From CAYUPI01 sp964446585 (GTDB taxonomy: Bacteria > Verrucomicrobiota > Verrucomicrobiia > Limisphaerales > UBA8199): a stretch of 64,000 nucleotides of DNA. Position 1 is the stretch's first letter, and each line of letters begins with the position of its first letter. The stretch covers positions 1 through 64,000 of the forward strand of contig CAYUPI010000011.1 in the NCBI GenBank assembly GCA_964446585.1. The letters are read 5' to 3'. Positions 35,152-43,041 of the stretch are shown one piece after another. The notes below the pieces were generated by a model, which saw nothing but the letters and a program-made list of their open reading frames with translations, was not told the origin of the DNA and did no database searches. The translations under genes were made by a program, and so were the position numbers.

Positions 35152-36960
35152 ATGAAAACGCTCCTTAACAAAGTCGGCGCAGCGAGAGCCTCTTCGAGTG
35201 CCGGTCTTATCGGCTGCGCCGCCGCCACAAATCAGACAGGAACAGGAACACTCTTCAAACCAAAGTTCCACATCTCAAGCTTGTTCGCCGTGCTTCCAGT
35301 GGCCTTGGTGCTGACGGCCGCGGAAGGCATCAGCCGCGCCGACGGATTTTACTACCAGGCCAGCTTTTCGTTTTTCAGTGACGTGATCACCCCGCTTGAT
35401 GCAGACGGCTACAACACGAATTATTTTGTGAACCTGTATTGGGCGCCGACTAACTTTACGGACAGCTTTTCCGTCTCGGCGTCGGACGCATACGCGACAG
35501 CCGCTTCGAGTGGCAGCGGATCCGTTGCTTTCTCCAGTCGGAGGGAAGCCACCGTTACAACGACTGGTTTAGCCAGCGCCCACGGAGTGGAAGGTCCTAT
35601 TTCCGATTTGACATTTCAGGTCGAAGTCTATGGTGGTTTTTACTTGGATCGCGCTTCGATCTTAGTGGTGTCAGGGCAGGCGTCAGCTTCGGCCTCGGGC
35701 ACGACGAACTCCACCGAGGTTTGTGGGGCGTACTGTTACGTCCAGGATCATTTAGGCACCAATGTCCAGGGCCTCGGCGGAACTGTAGAGGCCGCTTTGG
35801 ATGGGGGTACGGTCTCCAAGCCAGGTGGCTCGATTAATTTTTCGAATGCCGTAGTACTTTCTGCGGGAAGGTATTCTTTCGTCGCTGGAACCGGTGGCGG
35901 GGGCGGTCAAGATCCAACGAATCCACCCAGCATCCAGATGCAATGCTCGCTCACAGCACATTTTAAGATCGTTGGAATCCCTCCTCCCGCGGGCGATCTG
36001 TTCGTGACCGGCGGCACCAACGGCGTTATTTCAGAATTCAGCCCGGGCGGAGTTCAGAGTACTTTCTACACCCTCGACGGGGATCAGCTTTTTGGCGCCG
36101 CTTTTGACAGTGCGGGTAATCTCTTCGCTGCGGATGCCAGCGGTGGCCGTATCTTTGAAATTACCCCCGACGGAACACAGAGTATCTTCGCTAGTGGCCT
36201 TAGCCTTCCCGTAGGACTGGCTTTTGATGCAGCCGGCAACCTTTTCGCAGCGGATCGAGGCAGCAGCAACATCTTCAAATTCGCGCCCACCGGCGCGCAG
36301 AGCACCTTCGCCACTTTAGAGAGCGCACCGGACGGCCTGGCATTTGACAGTAGCGGTAACCTGTTCATTTCCTGCGGAGCGGCCGGAACGATTTTCAGGT
36401 TCGCTCCGGATGGGACGCAGAGCGTCTTTGTCACCGGGGCGGGGAACCCCCGTGGTCTGGCTTTCGACACCCAGGGCAATCTCTATGTTGCCGACAAGGG
36501 TCCGAATGCGTCCGCATTGTCGGGGAGCATCTATAAGTTTACGTCTGCGGGGGCGAAATCCACATTCACAAACGGCCTCAATCAACCCATAGGCCTGGCG
36601 TTCGACAAGGCGGGCAATCTTTTCGTCGCGGAGAGCCTCAGCGGCGCCATCACCAAATTTACCCCCTCGGGAAGCGGAAGCGGTTTTGCATCTGGTCTCG
36701 ACACGCCAGTATGGCTGGCGTTCAAGCCCGATCCCTTGGCCATTACATCCGTCAGCCTGTCAGCCAACGGCGGCCATGTCACTTTGTATGGAACCGGCGC
36801 TCCTAACCGTCGATACACCATCGAGGCCTCTTCCGATTTGGCTCCGGCAAGCTTTTCCTCAATCGGCTCAACACTCACCGATTTCAACGGGGCGTTTTCT
36901 TTCGAAGACATAAACGCCGCAAGTTATGCAAGACGATTTTACCGGCTATCAAGTCCTTAG
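35152..36960 (+). CDS. Secreted NHL/SMP-30-like propeller protein with FYRL C-terminus
   Basis: 602 residues. A long N-terminus with a hydrophobic export segment at about 45-64 (LFAVLPVALVLTAAEGISRA); the start may lie further in. Residues ~65-270 are an unrecognised beta-rich domain. Residues ~280-525 carry six or seven repeats of the type LPVGLAFDAAGNLFAADRGSSNIFKFAPTGA, as in NHL/SMP-30 propellers. The last ~50 residues (YTIEASSDLAPASFSS...ARRFYRLSSP) are the shared C-terminal module. It follows the 32254 gene by 15 bases, probably one transcript. Role unknown; a surface binding protein is plausible. Confidence 0.85.
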   Translation: MKTLLNKVGAARASSSAGLIGCAAATNQTGTGTLFKPKFHISSLFAVLPVALVLTAAEGISRADGFYYQASFSFFSDVITPLDADGYNTNYFVNLYWAPTNFTDSFSVSASDAYATAASSGSGSVAFSSRREATVTTTGLASAHGVEGPISDLTFQVEVYGGFYLDRASILVVSGQASASASGTTNSTEVCGAYCYVQDHLGTNVQGLGGTVEAALDGGTVSKPGGSINFSNAVVLSAGRYSFVAGTGGGGGQDPTNPPSIQMQCSLTAHFKIVGIPPPAGDLFVTGGTNGVISEFSPGGVQSTFYTLDGDQLFGAAFDSAGNLFAADASGGRIFEITPDGTQSIFASGLSLPVGLAFDAAGNLFAADRGSSNIFKFAPTGAQSTFATLESAPDGLAFDSSGNLFISCGAAGTIFRFAPDGTQSVFVTGAGNPRGLAFDTQGNLYVADKGPNASALSGSIYKFTSAGAKSTFTNGLNQPIGLAFDKAGNLFVAESLSGAITKFTPSGSGSGFASGLDTPVWLAFKPDPLAITSVSLSANGGHVTLYGTGAPNRRYTIEASSDLAPASFSSIGSTLTDFNGAFSFEDINAASYARRFYRLSSP

Positions 36961-37011
36961 GCGTCCAGGACCAATCCTCCGCGCGGCGTCGGTTAGAGGA
37001 GAACCTTCGGT

Positions 37012-37278
37012 ATGCCGTTGGATATGAAATGGCAACAATTGCTTCTGCCAACAGCGCTGCTCTTCTTTTGCCTGTGGACAGCGCTGTTGGCTCGGTTCAA
37101 AGGCTACAGTGCCACCTGCTGGCTCCTGGGCGGTGGAGTTGTCGGAGTCGCCGTCCTCTGTCTGCTTCCCGCGCCAGGCCCAGCCGAACCGGAAAAGCGG
37201 ACCAAAGGCAATCGCCTCGGCTTGTTTCTCTCGGCTGCATCACTGTCAGCAGCCTGCTTGTGGTGGGTGGCCAGATGA
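37012..37278 (+). CDS. Small membrane protein, unknown
   Basis: 88 residues with about three hydrophobic segments (LLLPTALLFFCLWTALLA, CWLLGGGVVGVAVLCLL, LGLFLSAASLSAACLWWVA). A good GAGGAGAA ribosome-binding site precedes the ATG. No family recognised. The next ORF, 72 bases on, encodes a CPBP-like membrane protein lacking a normal start, so this could be the displaced N-terminal part of that protein. Confidence 0.6.
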   Translation: MPLDMKWQQLLLPTALLFFCLWTALLARFKGYSATCWLLGGGVVGVAVLCLLPAPGPAEPEKRTKGNRLGLFLSAASLSAACLWWVAR

Positions 37279-37350
37279 AATTCGTTGGTGAGTCCCTCAC
37301 AATATGCCAGACAAGACCATTAGCCAGAGCTCTTCGGACTACTGCTCGCC

Positions 37351-37815
37351 TTGCCGCGACCGCTTCGCAGCGGTCTCCGCATCGGCCACATCAAGGAGCA
37401 TTGGTGGAAGGTGCTGCTGATCGCGCTCATCCCTATCGCACTGACGGCCATCGTCTATCCTAAACTCCACGTGCGCCCCTTCAAAGGCGCGCCCGCATCC
37501 ATGTGGGTCATCAGTCCCCTGGCGCAGGACCTTGTCTTCGCGGGCTATCTCTATGGCCTTTTCGAGGAACTGGCCCCGCGCCGCGTCCACCCGCGCGTTC
37601 CCATCAACGGCGCGCTCCTCCTGAGCAGCCTCTTTTTCGGTCTCTGGCACGCCCAAGGTGTCCAGTCTGTCAACGCCGGTTACGTTTTCTTCCAGATGGC
37701 CTACGTCTTCATCGGCGCCCTTTGGGTCGGCATGACCCGCGTTCTGACCGGCAGCATCTTCTACGGTACCATCGTGCACATGGCCGCCAACGCGATCGCC
37801 TGGGCCACCAGCTAG
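37351..37815 (+). CDS. CPBP-family (CAAX protease-like) membrane protein, first motif degenerate
   Basis: 154 residues from a TTG; the frame is open upstream only to 37324 (ELFGLLLAL...). Motif 2 (FFGLWHAQG) and motif 3 (GTIVHMAANAIAW) of the CPBP/Abi intramembrane peptidase family are clear. Motif 1, normally EE-x3-R-G, reads QDLVFAG, so the two catalytic Glu and the Arg are lost. Either it is not a peptidase or the gene is decaying. Other segments are hydrophobic as expected. It is transcribed with the small membrane protein before it and lies 53 bases before nusB. Confidence 0.65.
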   Translation: MPRPLRSGLRIGHIKEHWWKVLLIALIPIALTAIVYPKLHVRPFKGAPASMWVISPLAQDLVFAGYLYGLFEELAPRRVHPRVPINGALLLSSLFFGLWHAQGVQSVNAGYVFFQMAYVFIGALWVGMTRVLTGSIFYGTIVHMAANAIAWATS

Positions 37816-37868
37816 GACTCGAACTTTTTCATTCCTTCCGCGGAATAGCTCCGGCATGATGCCCGTTT

Positions 37869-38369
37869 ATGGGAAAACGCCGGGAGGCGCGCGAACGCGC
37901 CGTCCAATTTCTATTTCAGCACGACTTGAATCCGCCCGAAGATCTGGAGGCGGCGTTGGCGCAATTCTGGGATTCACAACGCGCAGCCGCCATCGCCGAG
38001 GAGAAAGGCGCGGCGACCTGGGGCCAGCCCGTCGAGCTGCCTCCGCCGACGGTCGATGAGACGGCCACGCGACTCTTCGCTGATCCCCTCATTCTTGGCG
38101 CTCTGAAAAATCGCGATGAGGCCGACACCGTCATCAAGAAGCACGCCAAAAACTGGGAGCTCCACAGGATTGCCGCTGTGGACCGAAATATTCTGCGCCT
38201 GGCGATTTACGAAATGCTTCATCGAGACGATATTCCTCCCGTGGTCAGCATTAACGAAGCCGTCGATATCGCCAAGAAATTCTCCACCCAGGACAGCGGC
38301 AAATTTGTGAACGGCATCCTGGATAAAGTGAAGAGCGAATTGATGCGCCCGGCCCGGGAAGTCAAATGA
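37869..38369 (+). CDS. nusB: Transcription antitermination factor NusB
   Basis: 166 residues. GKRREARERAVQFLFQHDLN at the start and ELHRIAAVDRNILRLAIYEMLHRDDIPPVVSINEAVDIAKKFSTQDSGKFVNGILDKV at the end are the NusB signatures. An insert of ~35 residues (ALAQFWDSQRAAAIAEEKGAATWGQPVELPPP) makes it longer than the ~140 residues of E. coli NusB. It binds boxA RNA with S10 to prevent premature termination in rRNA operons. It overlaps the PHP gene by 4 bases (ATGA), so translation is coupled. Confidence 0.93.
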   Translation: MGKRREARERAVQFLFQHDLNPPEDLEAALAQFWDSQRAAAIAEEKGAATWGQPVELPPPTVDETATRLFADPLILGALKNRDEADTVIKKHAKNWELHRIAAVDRNILRLAIYEMLHRDDIPPVVSINEAVDIAKKFSTQDSGKFVNGILDKVKSELMRPAREVK

Positions 38370-39205
38370 AGTTCGCCGATCTCCATCTCCATACTCAATT
38401 CTCCGACGGCACCTTTTCACCGGAAGAACTGGTTGCGCAAGCCCGTCTCCACGGCCTGGCCGCGGTGGCCCTGACCGATCATGACACAGTCGAGGGTTGC
38501 GCCCGCGCCGCAATGGCCTCCCAAACCGCCGGCATCGAGTTCATTCCCGGTACGGAGCTGACCGCGGAGCAGGACGGCAACGAATTGCACGTCCTCGGCT
38601 ACTGTCTCGACACTCAGAATCCCCGCTTGCTCGCCGAAATCGCTCACTTTCAATCCGTCCGCCAAAATCGCATTCGAGAGATGGTTGCTCGCCTCCAGGC
38701 CCTGCGCGTCCCTTTGGAAGCAGAGCGCGTGTTCGCTTTGGCCAATTGCCGGTCCCCGGGCCGTCCCCATGTCGCCCGCGCGCTGGTCGAAGCCCGCCTG
38801 TGCGCCAATCTCGACGAAGCTTTTGAACGGTTTCTAAAAAAGAACCGTCCCGCCTGGGTGCCCAAATTCAAAATGTCCGCCGCCAGCGCCATTGAATTGA
38901 TTCATCAGGCCGGCGGTCTGGCCGTTCTGGCGCATCCCGGGCTGAACCACTGTGACGAAATCATCCCTACTATCGTCGATGCCGGCCTGGACGGTATCGA
39001 ATGCTTTCATACGAAACACTCCGTGGCTGCTTCACAGCATTATCTGGGAATCGCCGGCCGCTTTAACCTCCTGGTCACCGGCGGTTCGGACTGCCACGGA
39101 TACAGCAAAGGCAAACCCCTGATCGGCTCGGTCAGACTCCCCTTCGAGCACGTCGAGAAACTCCGGCAACGCGCCGCGGAACGAAACTCGGAGGCCGTCG
39201 CTTGA
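38366..39205 (+). CDS. PHP-domain phosphoesterase (TrpH/RnmV-like)
   Basis: 279 residues. PHP metal motifs: DLHLHTQFSDGT, ALTDHDTVEG, a Glu in PGTELTAE, LAHPG, FHTKHS, and GGSDCHG. Length and motif order fit the family whose E. coli member is a 5'-3' exoribonuclease / nucleoside 3',5'-bisphosphate phosphatase. It probably degrades short RNA or pAp-like nucleotides in the cytoplasm. It overlaps nusB (ATGA) and ftsY (TTGA) by 4 bases on either side, a tightly coupled operon of RNA and secretion housekeeping genes. Confidence 0.9.
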   Translation: MKFADLHLHTQFSDGTFSPEELVAQARLHGLAAVALTDHDTVEGCARAAMASQTAGIEFIPGTELTAEQDGNELHVLGYCLDTQNPRLLAEIAHFQSVRQNRIREMVARLQALRVPLEAERVFALANCRSPGRPHVARALVEARLCANLDEAFERFLKKNRPAWVPKFKMSAASAIELIHQAGGLAVLAHPGLNHCDEIIPTIVDAGLDGIECFHTKHSVAASQHYLGIAGRFNLLVTGGSDCHGYSKGKPLIGSVRLPFEHVEKLRQRAAERNSEAVA

Positions 39206-40116
39206 CCAGCCTCTTTGCCAAGTTCAGGTTCGGCCTGGAAAAAACTCACAGCAAGCTGGCTCACCAAATCAAACGGATCGTCTCCCGCTCGCCCCGTCTC
39301 GAGGCTGGCGCAATCCAGGAATTGGAAGCGGCGCTGCTCGGCTCTGACCTCGGCGTCCAGGTTACCGACCAGATTGTCCACGCGGTAAAATCGAGTTACG
39401 AAACCCAGGGAGCCAACGGCGCCGATGTTTTTACCATCGCGGCGCGCGAGATTCAAACCAGCCTCGCAAATCAACATCCAGAGCTGACCCGCGCGGCTTC
39501 CGGCCCGACTGTAGTTTCGATTGTCGGCGTGAATGGCAGCGGCAAGACCACGACCGCCGCCAAGCTGGCACATCTCGTCCAGGCTCAGGGCCAAACGGCC
39601 TTGCTCGCCGCGTGTGACACCTTCCGCGCCGCCGCCATCGAGCAGCTCAAGCACTGGGGTCAGCGCTTGAAGGTGGAAGTGATTGCCGGTGCTTACGGGG
39701 CGGATGCCGCTGCGGTGGCGCACGATGCCGTTGCCGCCGCCCAGGCGCGCAAAGCCGACTACCTTTTTATCGACACTGCCGGGCGATTACACACCAAGCA
39801 CAATCTGATGCAGGAATTGCAGAAAATGCACCGGGTGATGGGCCGGCAACAATCAGGCGCGCCACACGAAGTGTTGCTCGTGCTCGATGCGACTACCGGC
39901 ATGAACGCGCTCAACCAGGCGCGGGAATTCAATAAAGCCGTGACTCTCACAGGCTTGGTTGTCACCAAGCTCGACGGCACGAGCAAAGGCGGCATGGTCG
40001 TCGCCATTCAAAGGGAACTTGGCTTACCGATCAAATTTGTCGGCCTGGGCGAGCAGCCGGACCACTTTCAGCCCTTCGACGCGAGGCAGTTTGCCGAGGC
40101 GCTCTTTGCTGAGTAG
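39202..40116 (+). CDS. ftsY: Signal recognition particle receptor FtsY
   Basis: 304 residues from a TTG overlapping the PHP stop. It contains only the NG domains; the acidic A domain of E. coli FtsY is absent. Motifs: VGVNGSGKTTTAAKLAHL (G1), ACDTFRAAAIEQLKHW (IBD/G2), LFIDTAGRLHTKHNLMQEL (G3), VVTKLDGTSKGGMVV (G4) and FVGLGEQPDHFQPFD (G5/closing). It is the GTPase receptor for the SRP at the inner membrane in co-translational membrane targeting. Confidence 0.95.
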   Translation: MTSLFAKFRFGLEKTHSKLAHQIKRIVSRSPRLEAGAIQELEAALLGSDLGVQVTDQIVHAVKSSYETQGANGADVFTIAAREIQTSLANQHPELTRAASGPTVVSIVGVNGSGKTTTAAKLAHLVQAQGQTALLAACDTFRAAAIEQLKHWGQRLKVEVIAGAYGADAAAVAHDAVAAAQARKADYLFIDTAGRLHTKHNLMQELQKMHRVMGRQQSGAPHEVLLVLDATTGMNALNQAREFNKAVTLTGLVVTKLDGTSKGGMVVAIQRELGLPIKFVGLGEQPDHFQPFDARQFAEALFAE

Positions 40117-40203
40117 CACGGCTGTGCCGGGAGCATACGACAAGGGCGCCCCGCCGAGGTTGTCGGCCGCCTGCAACACCCGCATCGAGCCTTTCAGCCA
40201 GGC

Positions 40204-40515
40204 TCAGGTCTTGTGGGGGTTCTTCCTTCCCGCTGCGGCCGGACGGACCTGGAGCACGGCATCCTCCGTTCCGAACGGATTCCGCACGCGCAGTGTGCAA
40301 TCCGGGTCGTCCTGCCATTCACCGTCCACGAGGAATCGATAATGGTAGGTGCCAGGGGCCAGCCAGGTCGTGGTCTTCCAAACGCCATTGGGCTGTTTGT
40401 GCAACGGCATCGCCTCCTGCTGCCAATGGGTGAAGTCGCCGGCCAGGAGTACACTCTGAGCGCCCGGAGCGCTGAACGAGAAGGTCTGCTTGTGCTTGGT
40501 TACGTTTGCACTCAT
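40204..40515 (-). CDS. CBM48/AMPK-type glycogen-binding domain protein
   Basis: 103 residues from the ATG at 40515 (MSANVTKHKQTFSF); a GTG at 40554 would add 13. The whole protein is one early-set domain: FSAPGAQSVLLAGDFTHWQQEAMPLHKQPNGVWKTTTWLAPGTYHYRFLVDGEWQDDP, the CBM48 pattern (V-x-L-x-G-D-F-x-x-W ... Y-x-Y-x-F-x-V-D-G-x-W). Stand-alone CBM48 proteins of this size occur in many bacteria and probably bind alpha-glucan. No glycogen enzyme lies nearby. Confidence 0.88.
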   Translation of the reverse strand: MSANVTKHKQTFSFSAPGAQSVLLAGDFTHWQQEAMPLHKQPNGVWKTTTWLAPGTYHYRFLVDGEWQDDPDCTLRVRNPFGTEDAVLQVRPAAAGRKNPHKT

Positions 40516-40685
40516 AGCAAACTTATCTTCGATCCGTTCGGTCGGAAACGCCACTCTTAATTTAGCAAAGTGGCTTCCGTATCAGTTTGCTCCTGGGGCG
40601 TCAGCATTCAGGAGGCCTGCACGTAGCCGAAGAGGTGGCCGTAAAGGGATGAGCTGGCCGTATTCGGCAGTTGTCGATCCTGCCA

Positions 40686-42848
40686 TTACGGCGAGAGCGA
40701 TGCCGACATGCGATAAAATTTCTGCGGGCAGGTCACGGCATTGGTGGAGGTCAGCGTGCCCTCGAATGCGAGCGTGGCCCCGCCTGGTTCGTTGGTGAAT
40801 GGCAGGCTCAGGTCCGTGGTGGACTGCAGTCTGTAGTAAAAGCCGCGGAGTGTGTTGCAGCGAAGCTCGGCTGAGTCGCCACCCAGGGACCGCGCCGCGA
40901 TTGTCGTCGGTGTGTTGAGCACTGACCCCTCGAAGTATTTCCTGGCCAGGGTCCAAACGCCCTGGCCGCATTGCGCGCCGGCGTGGCGTCCGACAAAATT
41001 ATCGATGGGCGGATGAATGCCGCCCCAGAGGCGTGAAATCCCCGCCTGGTCGGCGGCGTCGTAATACGTCGCCCACTGCAACGTGATGGGTTGGGAGGGG
41101 CCGCTTTCGAACGTCAGATTATAGTTGGAATAGCTGCCCATGCCGCCGGGGAAGTAAGGAGAACCGGTGAGCGCAGCCAGCACCTCCGCCGCCGCGCGGC
41201 TGAAAGTGCTGTGACCGGAGAAGTAGCCCGGGAACGCTGGCGTGACGAAGTTCGATTTTTGGTACGGCACCCAGTTATCAGCATTGATCCACTTGACGCC
41301 GCTATACTGCGTGGTTGGACTGAACGGCGGCCCCGGCCAGGAAACGATGGCGACCTTGCCAACCGTCAAAGCTGAATTCGTCGCCGCCATCTGCGACGTC
41401 ACCACTTCGATCAGCCCTGGTATGAGCGGTAGTCCATTCGTGTTATAGGAAGGCTGGTTGGAATCGGTAGATTGGCCCAGTCCTCCCAGGTAACGGATGG
41501 CGCTCAAAGGACGCCAGGCGTCGTAGGCGCGCTTTGCCGACCAACAGGCGCACGCTGCTTCGTGGACGGCTGCATTGAGGGCAAAGTACATCTTCACGTC
41601 CCACTCCAAATCGTCCACCACCGGACCCACGCCGCCGATCTTTTTCACCAACAGCGGATTATCAGCCACATAGTTGGCCAGCACATTCCAATGTCCGGGT
41701 GGGGTCTCGGAATTTGGGCCGTCCGCCCAGAATTCAGCCATCACCCGTGCGAAATCGCCGCGTTTGACCACATTGGTCGCGTAAGGCAGGCCAGTGGTTG
41801 GGTTCGTCGCGTATCCATGTCCGTCGTAGATGTCGAAACTGCCGTCCCCATAGTTACCGGCATAGTCGAGGCTGTTGTGGCCGTAGGCAGCCGGCGAAAT
41901 ATCGATCATGGCTCCATCATCCGGGGTCAACTGGCTGCTGGCGGTAACGACCGCCACGACCTCTTTGACGAACTGAGTGTGAGATACCCCCCCAAAATAA
42001 GGCGGTGGTCCCGGATCGATCCACGGCTTCGTCGGATCGGTTCGCGTCAGCGCAAAAGGCCTCACACCGAGCCATTGCGCACCAAGATATTTCTGGTCCG
42101 TGCCGGGATAAGGCAAACCGTTTTGGTAAAAGCCGTTGAAGATTTGAAGCCGCTGCCAGTGGTTAATATCCACGATGGTATGCCCATTAGTGTCGCTGAT
42201 ACCTTCGTAATCAGGAAATAATGGCCAGTTGATATAAACGTAGCCGCCCTGGTTGGTGGGATAATCCGGATATGCGACGACCGTGGAAGCGGGATAGCCT
42301 GTCCCATTCGTCTGCCGCGAGCCGTCATTGATAAACCAGGCAGAAACCGCGTCGTACACCGAGTTACCGACTCCCGCCGGTGTGGAAGTATCGCGCGACG
42401 CATTGTTCGTGTTGTAGCCCAGCGCCACCATCTGCGCATCATCGAGAAAGAGGGTGTTTGAGGCCGTCAGAGAATAAACATGCCGTTCCTTGAGCAGACG
42501 CCAGGCGGCGTAGCTGATTGCTTGGTTCCGGTCTACTAATAGATTGGTGGAGCTGTGCTTGCCGCGATAAACATATCCCACCGCGCCGTTGGTATCGTAG
42601 GCGGCCCAGGCATCCCACATGCAGACCGAAAGACTGAAGTAATTCCGTGCCTGGGCGGGCGGATGTGGTGCGTCGACGCGGATGGCCGCGAGCGCTCGTT
42701 CGTTCCAAACCCGGGCGACACTGTTGGAAGCCGCGGCCCTTAGGTCGAGAGTGGCGCCGCCGAGAAACAACAATAGAGCGCCGGTTGTAAACAAGATTTG
42801 TCGGCCGGGTCGAGTCGGCGCGCTGAGTGGGAACTGTCCTGGTTTCAT
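40686..42848 (-). CDS. Secreted vanadium-dependent haloperoxidase/PAP2-like protein with FYRM C-terminus
   Basis: 720 residues. A basic, hydrophobic N-terminus (PGRQILFTTGALLLFLGGATLDLRA) is a signal peptide. The vanadate/phosphate-binding motifs are spread over the protein: AKRAYDAWRPLSAIR, PAFPGYFSGHSTFSR and GISRLWGGIHPPIDNFVGRHAG, giving the K/R-P, S-G-H and S-R-x3-G-x-H elements. It is either a haloperoxidase or an exported acid phosphatase. The C-terminal ~60 residues (YYRLQSTTDLSLPFTN...PQKFYRMSASLSP) resemble the shared C-terminal module. A second family member lies immediately upstream. Confidence 0.85.
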   Translation of the reverse strand: MKPGQFPLSAPTRPGRQILFTTGALLLFLGGATLDLRAAASNSVARVWNERALAAIRVDAPHPPAQARNYFSLSVCMWDAWAAYDTNGAVGYVYRGKHSSTNLLVDRNQAISYAAWRLLKERHVYSLTASNTLFLDDAQMVALGYNTNNASRDTSTPAGVGNSVYDAVSAWFINDGSRQTNGTGYPASTVVAYPDYPTNQGGYVYINWPLFPDYEGISDTNGHTIVDINHWQRLQIFNGFYQNGLPYPGTDQKYLGAQWLGVRPFALTRTDPTKPWIDPGPPPYFGGVSHTQFVKEVVAVVTASSQLTPDDGAMIDISPAAYGHNSLDYAGNYGDGSFDIYDGHGYATNPTTGLPYATNVVKRGDFARVMAEFWADGPNSETPPGHWNVLANYVADNPLLVKKIGGVGPVVDDLEWDVKMYFALNAAVHEAACACWSAKRAYDAWRPLSAIRYLGGLGQSTDSNQPSYNTNGLPLIPGLIEVVTSQMAATNSALTVGKVAIVSWPGPPFSPTTQYSGVKWINADNWVPYQKSNFVTPAFPGYFSGHSTFSRAAAEVLAALTGSPYFPGGMGSYSNYNLTFESGPSQPITLQWATYYDAADQAGISRLWGGIHPPIDNFVGRHAGAQCGQGVWTLARKYFEGSVLNTPTTIAARSLGGDSAELRCNTLRGFYYRLQSTTDLSLPFTNEPGGATLAFEGTLTSTNAVTCPQKFYRMSASLSP

Positions 42849-43041
42849 GGTGCGGTCAATTTAACTGTAGCAGAAATCTCCTTTACTCTAAAGCTGAAAT
42901 GGACGAACGGACGATTTTATCGGCTAAACGCCCCTTCTCTCAGGACGAAGCTGAGGCCCATCCTCCTCCACAAGGGTTTAGCCTCGGGTACATACGGCTT
43001 TCCCGATTCGCGATCATTTTTGCCTGGGTCGTTTTCTCCTC

